From Nocardia higoensis NBRC 100133 (GTDB lineage Bacteria; Actinomycetota; Actinomycetes; Mycobacteriales; Mycobacteriaceae), in NCBI RefSeq assembly GCF_000308595.1, contig NZ_BAGA01000072.1, positions 1 to 64,000 on the forward strand: 64,000 nt of DNA. The letters are read 5' to 3'. The notes under the pieces are model-generated. The model was given only the letters and a program-made list of their open reading frames with translations. It had not been told where the DNA came from and ran no database searches. Every line of letters begins with the position of its first letter. The first letter of the stretch is position 1. Below, in pieces: positions 24,900-33,072 of this stretch. A program made the translations under genes and the position numbers.

Positions 24900-26179
24900 G
24901 GGGTCGGGGGGTGGGCGGACCGATCGGCCGATTGCTCGAACAACCGGCCCGGGTGGTGGTCGGTGCGGTGGCGGCCGGTGTCCGGCATCGCCTCGGGTTG
25001 TCGGCGGCGGCGCTCGCTGTCACCCTGGTGCTGAGTACGGGATATCTGGTGTTCGGCGCGCTGGGCGTCGACCCCGCGGCGCAGCGATACACGGTGCGGG
25101 TGCACCTGGCGGACTCCGGTGGCCTGCTGCCCGGGCAGAACGTCACCCTGCGCGGTGTGCCGGTCGGGCGCGTCGAGGCTCTCGAACTGGCGCCCGGGGG
25201 ATTGGTCGCCGTCGCCGGTATCGCCGCCGAATACCGGATTCCGGCCGGCGGCACGGTCCGGGTGTCCGGATTGTCGCCGGCGGGTGAGCAGTACCTGGAC
25301 TTCCGGCCCGACTCCGACGACGGCCCGTTCCTGGCCGACGGTGCGGTGGTCACGCAGGACGACACGGCGACGCCGGTGCCCTTCTACCAGGTGCTGGGCG
25401 ATCTGGACGCGATGCTGGCCCAGGTGGATCCCGACCGGCTCGCCGCCGTCGTCGCCGAACTCGGGGTCGGTCCGGAGGGGCCGCGGAAACTGACCGAGAT
25501 CATCGACGGCGGAGTGTTCCTGCTCGCGACCCTCGACGGCGTGCTGCCGCAGACCATGAGCCTGCTGCGCGACAGTCGCACGGTGCTCACCGAATTGGGC
25601 GCCCTCGCGCCGGGGTTGGGCGAGGCCGCGCGGTCCGCCGAGATCGTCATGCGCGATGTCGAGGCCGCGGACGGCGGCTTGCGCACGCTGCTCGACACCG
25701 GCCCGGGCGCGCTCGAGGCGCTGGACGCGATGATCGCGGACAACTCGCCGACCATGGTCCAGTTGCTCGGCAACCTCGCCACGGTCTCGCGCTTGGCGTA
25801 TGTCCGGATACCCGCACTTCAGGAATTCTTCTTCCCGACCTTCCGTGACGGGTCGACCCTGGCGGCGATCAGCACGGTGTTCCACGACGGGGGACTGTGG
25901 GGACTGGTCAACATCTATCCGCGCTACGCCTGCGACTACCGGCACCAACGCGGCGTGCCGACGCAGCCGGACTTCCCCGAGCCCTACCTGTCCACCTACT
26001 GCGAGAACGACGACCCCTCGGTCTTGATCAGGGGTGCGCGCAACGCACCTCGGCCTCCCGGTGACGACACCGCCGGGCCGCCGCCCGGAGCGGCGCCCGA
26101 TGCTCGCAGTTCACCGAGTCCCATCGGCGAACAGACGATTCCGCTGCCCTTCGGCGGACCGTTTCTCTCCGGCAACTGA
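24896..26179 (+). CDS. Mce family protein, MceF position
   Basis: A 427-residue Mce protein closing the operon. A basic, Gly-rich N-terminus is followed by a membrane helix (about 39-59, SAAALAVTLVLSTGYLVFGA) and the Mce domain (about 66-140, GLLPGQNVTLRGVPVGRVEA). The helical domain ends with LVNIYPRYACDYRHQRGVP, and YLSTYCENDD adds a second cysteine, so a disulfide is possible. The last 50 residues are Pro/Ala/Ser-rich. The gap to the next gene, with its own promoter, is 59 bases. Confidence 0.9.
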   Translation: MRGRGVGGPIGRLLEQPARVVVGAVAAGVRHRLGLSAAALAVTLVLSTGYLVFGALGVDPAAQRYTVRVHLADSGGLLPGQNVTLRGVPVGRVEALELAPGGLVAVAGIAAEYRIPAGGTVRVSGLSPAGEQYLDFRPDSDDGPFLADGAVVTQDDTATPVPFYQVLGDLDAMLAQVDPDRLAAVVAELGVGPEGPRKLTEIIDGGVFLLATLDGVLPQTMSLLRDSRTVLTELGALAPGLGEAARSAEIVMRDVEAADGGLRTLLDTGPGALEALDAMIADNSPTMVQLLGNLATVSRLAYVRIPALQEFFFPTFRDGSTLAAISTVFHDGGLWGLVNIYPRYACDYRHQRGVPTQPDFPEPYLSTYCENDDPSVLIRGARNAPRPPGDDTAGPPPGAAPDARSSPSPIGEQTIPLPFGGPFLSGN

Positions 26180-26186
26180 CGGTGCC

Positions 26187-26210
26187 CAGATAATTAACTA
26201 GGTATAATAG
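26187..26210 (+). promoter_or_regulatory. Promoter and operator of the fadE pair at 26239
   Basis: TATAAT at 26203-26208 is a consensus -10 element. AATTAACTA (26193-26200) sits immediately upstream in the spacer and matches the AGTTAACT-type site. A repressor there would block RNA polymerase. The start codon at 26239 is preceded by GAGGAG. Confidence 0.55.
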
Positions 26211-26238
26211 GTGAGCCTTCGGCTGATGAGGAGTGGGC

Positions 26239-27348
26239 ATGGAACGGGAGCACGAGGAGCTGCGCGAGGTCGTGCGCCGCTACCTCGCGGAAAAGTCGGA
26301 TCTCGCCAGGATGCGGACGCTGGTCGAGACGGGGCGGTGCCGCGACGAGGCGGTGTGGTCGCAGCTCGCCGAGCAGCTCATGGTGCAGGGCATCGCCATA
26401 CCGGAGAGCTACGGCGGCGCGGGTTACGGGCCGGTGGAATTGAGCATCGTGCTCGCGGAGATGGGCCGATTCCTGGTGGTCTCACCATATTTCGCGACTG
26501 TGGCGCTGGCCGGGCAGCTGCTGACCGGCTGCACCGACGCCGCGGCGCGCGAGGCCTGGTTGCCCGGCATCGCCGCGGGCTCGGTGACCGCGACCGTGGC
26601 GATCGGTGACGAAACCGGCGAGATCGCGGCAGGCGCGGTGGCGACGGTGGCCGCGCGCGAGGGCGACGGCTGGCGACTGACCGGTCGCAAACGTTTCGTG
26701 ATCGACGGGACGACGGCCGATGTGCTGCTCGTTGCCGCCCTGGCCGACGGTGTGGTCACCCTGTTCACCGTCGAGGGGCGCGCCGAGGGCGTGCGACGTA
26801 CGCCGCTGCCGAATCTCGACCCGACGCGACCGCTGGCCACCGTCGATTTCGACAACGCTCCGGCGGTCCGCCTCGACGACGACGCGACCGTGCTGCTGCC
26901 GCGCCTGGCCGATCTGGCCGCGGCGGCGCTCGCCGCGGAGCAGACCGGCGGTGCGGCCGCGGCGCTCGACATGGCCGTCGAATATGCCCGCGTCCGTGTG
27001 CAATTCGATCGCCCGATCGGTTCGTTCCAGGCGATCAAGCATCGCTGCGCCGACCTGCTGCTGGAAGTGGAATCCGCGCGCAATGCGGTGTTCGCGGCCA
27101 CCTCGCTGCTGGCCGCGAACGATCCGGAGGGCTCGCTCGCCGCTTCGCTGGCCGCCGCCTGGGCAGGCAGGACCTACACCCATGTCGCCGAGGAGAACAT
27201 CCAGATCCACGGCGGGATCGGTTTCACCTGGGAACACGATGCGCACTTCTACCTGAAACGTGCCAAGGCCAGTGAGATGTTGCTGGGGACCACGGCAAGC
27301 CACCGGGCCCGCGTGGGCGAGCTGGCAGGAATCCGAGGAGCGAGATGA
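26239..27348 (+). CDS. Acyl-CoA dehydrogenase, small/beta-type subunit
   Basis: A 369-residue acyl-CoA dehydrogenase-fold protein. N-terminal helices are followed by IPESYGGAGYGPVELSIVLAE, and the C-terminal domain has VQFDRPIGSFQAIKHRCADL and IQIHGGIGFTWEHDAHFYLKR. The missing (W/F)-(C/A)-x-(T/S)-E-P-x-AGSD block indicates the partner type that lacks a full FAD site. GAGGAG lies five bases before the ATG. It overlaps the next gene by four bases, so the two products very likely form an alpha2beta2 enzyme as known for sterol side-chain FadE pairs. Confidence 0.85.
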   Translation: MEREHEELREVVRRYLAEKSDLARMRTLVETGRCRDEAVWSQLAEQLMVQGIAIPESYGGAGYGPVELSIVLAEMGRFLVVSPYFATVALAGQLLTGCTDAAAREAWLPGIAAGSVTATVAIGDETGEIAAGAVATVAAREGDGWRLTGRKRFVIDGTTADVLLVAALADGVVTLFTVEGRAEGVRRTPLPNLDPTRPLATVDFDNAPAVRLDDDATVLLPRLADLAAAALAAEQTGGAAAALDMAVEYARVRVQFDRPIGSFQAIKHRCADLLLEVESARNAVFAATSLLAANDPEGSLAASLAAAWAGRTYTHVAEENIQIHGGIGFTWEHDAHFYLKRAKASEMLLGTTASHRARVGELAGIRGAR

Positions 27349-28517
27349 CCGGCACCGACCACGAGACCGACGAGCAGTTCCGTGCTCGTCTGCGTGAGTT
27401 CCTGAGCGCGCACGCGCCGGGCCCCCGGCCGCGCGACCCGAAGGCCAGGGTCGAGTGGACCAAGGCCTGGCACGCCACCCTGGTCGACCACGGTTACGCG
27501 GGACCGTCCTGGCCGCGCGAGTACGGCGGCATGGACCTGTCGTTCCGCAGGCAGATCATCTACCAGGAGGAGATCGCCAGGGCTCGGGTCCCCGGCCCGC
27601 TCGGCACCGGCCTCGGCATCGTCGCTCCCACCATCATCAAGTACGGCACCGAGGAGCAGAAGCAGCGGTGGCTGCGACCGATGCTGCGCGGTGACGTGGT
27701 CTGGTGCCAGGGGTATTCCGAGCCGGGAGCGGGGTCCGACCTGCCGTCGTTGCGCACGACCGCGCGCCGCGACGGCGAGGAATACGTGGTCAACGGGCAG
27801 AAGGTCTGGACCAGTAGCGGAACCCTCGCCGACATGCTGTTCTGCCTCGTCCGCACCGGCTCACCGGAATCGCGGCAGAAGGGCATCACCTATCTGATCA
27901 TCGATGCCGGATCGCCGGGAGTGACGATCCGTCCGCTGCGCGACCTGACCGGCGCCGCGATCTTCGCCGAGGTGTTCTTCGACGATGTCCGCGTCCCGGT
28001 CGCCAACCGTATCGGGGCGGAGAACGAGGGCTGGCCGCTGGTGCGCACCTCCCTGGGGCACGAGCGGTCGGCGGGCGCCATGAATCAGGCCGCGTCCTAC
28101 CGTCGCGTCCTCACCGAATTGATCGATCTCGCGCACGAGCGGGGACTGACCGACGACCCGCTGGTGTGCGACCGGCTCGTCGAGTTCGAGATGCGGGTGC
28201 GGCTGATCCGCTACAACGCCGAACGCACTGTCTCCGACATTCTCACCAAGGGCGAGCCCGGGGCGGGGTCGTCGGTGTCGCGGCTGATGATCGCCGCGTT
28301 CGAACAGGACCTGCACGAGTTCGCCGTGGACATGCTCGGGCCGGACGGGATCGTGACGGCTCCGTCCGAGCAGGCGGTCCAGCGGGGCCGGTGGTTGAAG
28401 GGGTTCCTCATGACGCGGGCCTCGACCATCGGCGCGGGTACCGCCGAGATCCAGCGCAACACCGTGGCCGAACAGGTCCTGCGGTTGCCCTACGATCCGG
28501 CCATGCCGCCCCGCTGA
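27345..28517 (+). CDS. Acyl-CoA dehydrogenase, large/alpha-type subunit
   Basis: A 390-residue acyl-CoA dehydrogenase. The FAD/substrate block reads WCQGYSEPGAGSDLPSLRT, followed by VNGQKVWTSSG and the C-terminal IGAGTAEIQRNTVAEQVLR. These are the features of the FAD-binding subunit. It starts in an ATGA overlap with the small subunit. A strong bidirectional hairpin (28531-28567) follows the stop, so it is the last gene of this operon. Confidence 0.88.
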   Translation: MTGTDHETDEQFRARLREFLSAHAPGPRPRDPKARVEWTKAWHATLVDHGYAGPSWPREYGGMDLSFRRQIIYQEEIARARVPGPLGTGLGIVAPTIIKYGTEEQKQRWLRPMLRGDVVWCQGYSEPGAGSDLPSLRTTARRDGEEYVVNGQKVWTSSGTLADMLFCLVRTGSPESRQKGITYLIIDAGSPGVTIRPLRDLTGAAIFAEVFFDDVRVPVANRIGAENEGWPLVRTSLGHERSAGAMNQAASYRRVLTELIDLAHERGLTDDPLVCDRLVEFEMRVRLIRYNAERTVSDILTKGEPGAGSSVSRLMIAAFEQDLHEFAVDMLGPDGIVTAPSEQAVQRGRWLKGFLMTRASTIGAGTAEIQRNTVAEQVLRLPYDPAMPPR

Positions 28518-28530
28518 GGGAGCGGAGCGA

Positions 28531-28567
28531 GAACGCGGTGGTGCGCCCGGCGGCGCGCCACGCGTTC
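28531..28567. terminator. Bidirectional hairpin between convergent fadE genes
   Basis: The arms GAACGCGGTGGTGCGCC (28531-28547) and GGCGCGCCACGCGTTC (28552-28567) pair over 16 positions, with one G-U pair and one bulged G, around a CGGC loop. It lies between the stop at 28517 and the convergent stop at 28580. There is no T-run, which is common for actinobacterial terminators. Confidence 0.6.
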
Positions 28568-28579
28568 CGTGTCTGCGGC

Positions 28580-29563
28580 CTACCCCGCCTGCCGGAGCAA
28601 TTGCGCGACGCGCTGATGGTGGAATGTCGCGTTCCCCCACACGGCCTCGTCGACCTTCGCACGGCGCAGGAACAGATGCAGATCGTGTTCCCAGGTGAAG
28701 CCGATGCCGCCGTGCAACTGCAGCGCGGTGCCCGCCACCTCGCTGATGCCCTCGGAGGCATGCGCTTTCGCCACGCTCGCCCAGAGGGCGGCATCCTGGG
28801 CGCCCGCGTCCAGGGCCATGGCCGCGCGGTAGGTGGCGGCGCGGACGCCCTGCAGCGTGATCAGCATTTCCGCTGCCTTGTGCTTCACCGCCTGGAACGA
28901 GCCGATGGGCCGGTCGAACTGCTCGCGGACAGCGGTGTAGGCGACCGTTATCTCCAGCAGGCGCGCGCCGATGCCGAGCGCGTCGGCAGCCGTCAGCACG
29001 GTCATCGCGTCACGCCACCATTGCGGGTCCAGGTCCAGGACGCGGCCGTCGAGGGGGCCGGTCGCGGCGTACCAGCCGCGGGACAGGTCGATCGTGGTGC
29101 GTCGTCTGGTCGCCGGCGCGGGTGCCAGTCGCACGTCGTCGCCGAGCACGAGCAGCCAGTCGGCCGATCCGGCTGCCTGGATCAGGTCGGGAGTCCCGGC
29201 GTCGACCACGGTGCCTTTGTTTTTGCCTTCGAGCAGCCCGGCGACCACGTCGTCGGGCGCGCCGCCACCGGCCGCGGCGGCGGCGACCAGGGCGCTCTCG
29301 GCGAACGGTCCGGGCGCGGCGGCCCGGCCGACCTCCTCCGCGATCAGGCAGAGTTCGACGAGGCCCTGTCCGGCGCCGCCCGCGTCCTCCGCGACCGCCA
29401 GCGAGGGCCAGCCCAGTTCGATCGCCCTCTGCCACAGCGTGTCGTCACCGTCGGCCCCGGCTTCGGCCACCGCGCGCACGAGAGCGGGCGGGCAGGTCGC
29501 GGTGAGCATGCTGCGGGAGAATTCGCGCAGCAGTCGCTGCTCTTCGGTGAGTTCGAAGTCCAC
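28580..29563 (-). CDS. Acyl-CoA dehydrogenase, small/beta-type subunit
   Basis: A 327-residue, rather short acyl-CoA dehydrogenase-fold protein. It begins MDFELTEEQRLLREFSRSML, has GQGLVELCLIAEEVGRAAAP and ends with EQFDRPIGSFQAVKHKAAEM and LHGGIGFTWEHDLHLFLRRA. The middle beta domain is reduced and lacks the SEPxAGSD block, so it is again a partner subunit. It is transcribed divergently from the large subunit at 29726 across a shared promoter. The pair is the third version of the same enzyme type in the window. Confidence 0.83.
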   Translation of the reverse strand: MDFELTEEQRLLREFSRSMLTATCPPALVRAVAEAGADGDDTLWQRAIELGWPSLAVAEDAGGAGQGLVELCLIAEEVGRAAAPGPFAESALVAAAAAGGGAPDDVVAGLLEGKNKGTVVDAGTPDLIQAAGSADWLLVLGDDVRLAPAPATRRRTTIDLSRGWYAATGPLDGRVLDLDPQWWRDAMTVLTAADALGIGARLLEITVAYTAVREQFDRPIGSFQAVKHKAAEMLITLQGVRAATYRAAMALDAGAQDAALWASVAKAHASEGISEVAGTALQLHGGIGFTWEHDLHLFLRRAKVDEAVWGNATFHHQRVAQLLRQAG

Positions 29564-29634
29564 GCGTCGGCCTCTCTGTGGGTGGTGCGTCCGGGCGATT
29601 CGACGGAGTCGGCGTCGCGCTCGGTGCTCGGTAT

Positions 29635-29690
29635 GCTATCAATCGACAGGCAGAATCATCTAACTAAACCATCTATCTTAACTATGTTCG
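29635..29690. promoter_or_regulatory. Divergent promoter of the fadE subunit genes
   Basis: The 162-base gap has a long AT-rich core. TATGCT (29632-29637) fits a plus-strand -10, while TAACT (29661-29665) and TTAACT (29678-29683) are two copies of the recurring half-site, 17 bases apart. Both divergent genes could be controlled from here. Confidence 0.45.
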
Positions 29691-29725
29691 AGGCCGTGAT
29701 CACGGCAGGCAAGGGAGCCACGACG

Positions 29726-30886
29726 ATGCGGATCGTTACTTCCGAGCGGCTCGAGGAGTTCCGCGCGCGCGTGCGGGCTTTCGTCGCCGAGCGCAATCCC
29801 GGACCCAAACACCACAGTGGCGTGCGCGCACCGGCGCCGGAGCTGGTTCCGGCGATTCGGGCGTTCACCGCCGATCTGTTCGCCGCCGGGTTCCTCGGCG
29901 CCGACTGGCCGGTCGAGTACGGCGGTCGCGCCGATTACGACCCGTCCGAGGCGTTCATCGTCGCCGAGGAGATCGCCGGGGCAGGCACCTGGGGACCCAT
30001 CGGCGCCGCGACGGGTCTCGCCGCGCCGGCGCTCATCGAATTCGGCACCCCGGCCCAGCGGGCGGAGTTCCTGCCGAAGATCCGCTCGGCCGAACACCTC
30101 TGGTGCCAGTTGTTCAGTGAGCCGGGCGCAGGCAGCGACCTGGCCGGCCTGAGCACGCGCGCGGTGTTCGACGACGGCGAATGGGTCGTCGACGGGCAGA
30201 AGGTCTGGACCACCAATGGTCACCACGCCGATATCGGCTACCTGCTCGCCCGCACGAATCCCGACGCCCCCAAGCACGGTGGCATCACGGCGTTCATCGT
30301 CGACATGGCGACCCCCGGCATCGAGGTCAGGCCGCTGCGCGAGATCACCGGCACCAGCGATTTCAACGAGGTCTTCCTCGACCACGTCCGCATTCCGGCC
30401 GACCGGGTGCTCGGGAAAGTCGACGACGGCTGGCGCGTCGCCAATTCCAGTCTCGCGCACGAACGCAGCGGTGTCGCGGCGAGTTCGGTGGAGCTGATCC
30501 AGCGGTTGCACGACCTGCTGGCGCTGGGCGGCGGCAGCTCGGCGGAGATCGGCCGGATCGCCACCAAGGTGCTGGTCAGCGACGCGATGAGCAAGGCCGT
30601 CCAATCGCATGTGCTCGCCGGTACCGAAGGCGCGGCGGATGCCGCCGCGGTCAAGATCTTCTTCAGCGAGACCAATCTGGCTCTGGCCGAGACCGGGCTA
30701 CGTCTGCAAGGGGCGAATTCGATCCTCGCCGAGGGTGATCCGGCGGCCACGGCCGAGGGATGGTGGCAGGACGCGTTCCTCTATGCCCGCGCATACACCA
30801 TCGCCGGTGGCGCCACCGAAGTACTGAAGAACGTCATCGCCGAGCGTGCACTGGGCATGCCGCGCGAACCACGCAGGAAGGGGTAG
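29726..30886 (+). CDS. Acyl-CoA dehydrogenase, large/alpha-type subunit
   Basis: A 386-residue acyl-CoA dehydrogenase. It has the block WCQLFSEPGAGSDLAGLSTR, VDGQKVWTTNGHH, VRPLREITGTSDFNEVFLD and the terminal IAGGATEVLKNVIAERALGM. The ATG at 29726 has GGGAG eight bases upstream; the open frame extends far upstream without meaning. It is probably the catalytic partner of the divergent 28580 product. The stop is six bases before the crotonase gene. Confidence 0.87.
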   Translation: MRIVTSERLEEFRARVRAFVAERNPGPKHHSGVRAPAPELVPAIRAFTADLFAAGFLGADWPVEYGGRADYDPSEAFIVAEEIAGAGTWGPIGAATGLAAPALIEFGTPAQRAEFLPKIRSAEHLWCQLFSEPGAGSDLAGLSTRAVFDDGEWVVDGQKVWTTNGHHADIGYLLARTNPDAPKHGGITAFIVDMATPGIEVRPLREITGTSDFNEVFLDHVRIPADRVLGKVDDGWRVANSSLAHERSGVAASSVELIQRLHDLLALGGGSSAEIGRIATKVLVSDAMSKAVQSHVLAGTEGAADAAAVKIFFSETNLALAETGLRLQGANSILAEGDPAATAEGWWQDAFLYARAYTIAGGATEVLKNVIAERALGMPREPRRKG

Positions 30887-30891
30887 GCGGA

Positions 30892-31665
30892 ATGCCTTAC
30901 AAGACAGTGCTGTTCGACGTGGCCGAGCACGTCGCGACGATCACGCTCAACCGTCCCGAGGCGCTCAACTCCTTCGACCGGCAGATGCTCGCGGAGTTCG
31001 TCGACCTCTGGGCGCGGGTGCGTCGCGACGACGACATCCACGCCGTGGTGCTGCGTGCGGCGGGGGACAAGGCGTTCTGCACGGGGATCGATGTCGGCGA
31101 GGGCCTCGACCTGCCCGAGAACATCTGGAACGAGGAAGACCCCGGCCTTGCGCTGTCACCGCGGACGAACCGGGTGTGGAAGCCGGTGATTGCGGCGGTG
31201 CACGGGATGGTGGCAGGCGGTGCGTTCTACTGGCTCAACGACGTCGACTTCATCGTGTCCGCCGACGATGCGACCTTCTTCGATCCGCATGTGTCCTACG
31301 GTCTGACCTCGGCCCTGGAGCCGATCGGCCTGGCCAGGCGGGTGCCGCTGGGCGAGGTGATGCGGTGGGCGCTGCTCGGACTCGACGAGCGGATGTCGGC
31401 CCAGCGCGCTCACCAGATCGGCTTGGTCTCGGAGTTGGTGCCCTTCGAGCAGTTGCACGCACGGGCCGACGAACTCGCGCGCAAGATCGCGGCCAAGCCG
31501 GCCGCCGCCGTCCAGGGCACGGTGAAGGCGGTGTGGGAGACGCTCGGGATGGACCGGGCCGCGGCCCAGGCGGTGGCGTGGAACTACCCGATGCGCGGCA
31601 ACCCGATCGGCACCGCGGAGGTCTCGCGGGCGGGCTTCGCCAAACCGAAATGGACCTTGCGCTGA
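30892..31665 (+). CDS. Enoyl-CoA hydratase/isomerase (crotonase family)
   Basis: A 257-residue crotonase. It has HVATITLNRPEALNSFDRQM, AFCTGIDVGEGLDLPEN, VHGMVAGGAFYWLNDVD and FFDPHVSYGLTSALEPIGLA. It is the paralogue of the 4556-5377 product, sharing the LSPxxxxxWKPVI and ALEPIG blocks. It follows the fadE gene by five bases in one operon, and a clear intrinsic terminator lies just after it. Confidence 0.85.
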   Translation: MPYKTVLFDVAEHVATITLNRPEALNSFDRQMLAEFVDLWARVRRDDDIHAVVLRAAGDKAFCTGIDVGEGLDLPENIWNEEDPGLALSPRTNRVWKPVIAAVHGMVAGGAFYWLNDVDFIVSADDATFFDPHVSYGLTSALEPIGLARRVPLGEVMRWALLGLDERMSAQRAHQIGLVSELVPFEQLHARADELARKIAAKPAAAVQGTVKAVWETLGMDRAAAQAVAWNYPMRGNPIGTAEVSRAGFAKPKWTLR

Positions 31666-31680
31666 GCGTGCGCGGAGAGG

Positions 31681-31710
31681 GGGTGTGGTGACCGAGAGGT
31701 CGCCGCACCC
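31681..31710 (+). terminator. Intrinsic terminator after the fadE-crotonase operon
   Basis: The arms GGGTGTGGTGACC and GGTCGCCGCACCC pair over 13 positions with two G-U pairs around a GAGA tetraloop, and TTCTTCTCATT follows. This is a classical plus-strand terminator 16 bases after the stop at 31665. It may also slow transcription of the convergent hydratase gene ending at 31717. Confidence 0.75.
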
Positions 31711-31716
31711 TTCTTC

Positions 31717-32973
31717 TCATTCCGCGAAGCGCGCGATCTCGTACTCGAGCATGCCCTGCAGGCCTTCGGCGGGCGCGCTCGGCAGGGTGACCGCCGAATC
31801 GCGGGTGGGCAGCAGGACCACGGCGGTGCCCGGGGTGGTGGTCTCGCCGCGCTGGTTCTCCACCCACACCTCGAGCTCGACTTCGTGACCGTTCGCCGAC
31901 TCCGATTTCCCGGTGACGCGGCCGCGGACCCACGAGGTGTCCCCGATGTAGTTGAACTTACGGTGCTGGCAGGACAGCTTCCACAGCCAGGCGTCGTCGC
32001 CCATCCAGTCGGTGATCAGGTGGGTCAGCCAGGTCTCGCGCATCGCGCCGTAGTCGTAGCTCATCGGGATGCCGAGTTCGCGGGCCCGCTCGGGCTCCCA
32101 GTGCAGGCGCTGCACGGTGTCGGGGATATTGCGGTTGTTGCGCGGGTAGAGGCCGGGGACCTTTCTGCGGACACCGCGGCTGATACCGAACGCCCCCGGT
32201 GGGGTCAACTGCATGCCCCAGCCCACGTGCCACACGACGATGTCGGTCACCGTGAGCGGTCCCTTGACCCGCTGCTGGAGTTCGTCGCCGATCCGCACGT
32301 CTTCCCAATAGCGCGGCTGCGCGCCGCGACGGGTCTCGGCATCGTAGGCGGCGTCGATCTCGGCGAGCATGTCGTCGGTGTACGGGCTGGTCACATCGAC
32401 CGGCGCCTTCTCCTTGGCGCGATCCTTGCTGGTGTGGCGCTCGGCATTGATCCAGGTGCCCCGCTGGACGGCCACCATGTCGCCGTCACCGGTGGCGAAC
32501 AGGAAGTCGTTGGTGACGTGGGCGGTGCGGCCGCCGAACTTGGAGGGCTTGTCGCGCACGCCCACCTGCGACCGCAGTACCCGGCAGCGATCACCCAGGC
32601 GCAGCGGCCGGAACCACTCGAACTCCATGACCGCCTGATAGGAACCGAGTCCGGCGAAGGGATCGCCCTTCATCAGCGCCTTCTGTTCCGGGGTGAGCGG
32701 GGCCGCGGCATTCTCACCCATGGTGTAGATGAAGTTCGGCGGCGCGATCAGGGTTCCCCAGCGGGTGTTCTTGCCGTAATCCGGGTCGCTGTAGAGCGGG
32801 TTGTCGTCGCCGTAGCCGTAGGCGAAATGCCGGGTGCCGTCCGCGGTCACCTCGAGGTTGTGGGGAGTGAGGGGGCGATCGGGGATTCCGATGCGACGGC
32901 GGGAGCGCTCGAAAGCATCGTCGTTCAGCACGCCGAACGGCGCTGTCTGAGCCTCGGTCACAGGGGCCTCCAT
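31717..32973 (-). CDS. Two-domain MaoC/FAS1-like hydratase
   Basis: A 418-residue paralogue of the 8638-9915 product. N-terminal half: YGDDNPLYSDPDYG, TRWGTLIAPP, EWFRPLRLGDRC. C-terminal half: TRRGAQPRYWEDVRIGDEL, KGPLTVTDIVVWH, YDYGAMRETWLTHLITDWMG, FNYIGDTSWVRG. The blocks line up one by one with the other protein, but the sequences are well diverged, so different chain lengths or stereochemistry are likely. It is transcribed divergently from the LLM gene at 33073 and is a single-gene unit. Confidence 0.75.
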   Translation of the reverse strand: MEAPVTEAQTAPFGVLNDDAFERSRRRIGIPDRPLTPHNLEVTADGTRHFAYGYGDDNPLYSDPDYGKNTRWGTLIAPPNFIYTMGENAAAPLTPEQKALMKGDPFAGLGSYQAVMEFEWFRPLRLGDRCRVLRSQVGVRDKPSKFGGRTAHVTNDFLFATGDGDMVAVQRGTWINAERHTSKDRAKEKAPVDVTSPYTDDMLAEIDAAYDAETRRGAQPRYWEDVRIGDELQQRVKGPLTVTDIVVWHVGWGMQLTPPGAFGISRGVRRKVPGLYPRNNRNIPDTVQRLHWEPERARELGIPMSYDYGAMRETWLTHLITDWMGDDAWLWKLSCQHRKFNYIGDTSWVRGRVTGKSESANGHEVELEVWVENQRGETTTPGTAVVLLPTRDSAVTLPSAPAEGLQGMLEYEIARFAE

Positions 32974-33019
32974 CCTTACGGGGCTCGGCTTGGACGTAAG
33001 CGCCCCGATTCACTGCGTG

Positions 33020-33055
33020 TTCCCAGATAACATAGTACAAATAGATAACTGTTCC
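33020..33055. promoter_or_regulatory. Divergent promoter between hydratase and LLM oxidoreductase genes
   Basis: The 99-base gap has two GATAAC copies (33026-33031 and 33044-33049), the second as GATAACT. The minus strand shows TGTACTATG, which gives a TACTAT -10 element. These match the recurring TAACT/TACTAT promoter pattern of the region. Confidence 0.45.
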
Positions 33056-33072
33056 GGGGCGAAGGGGCCTGT

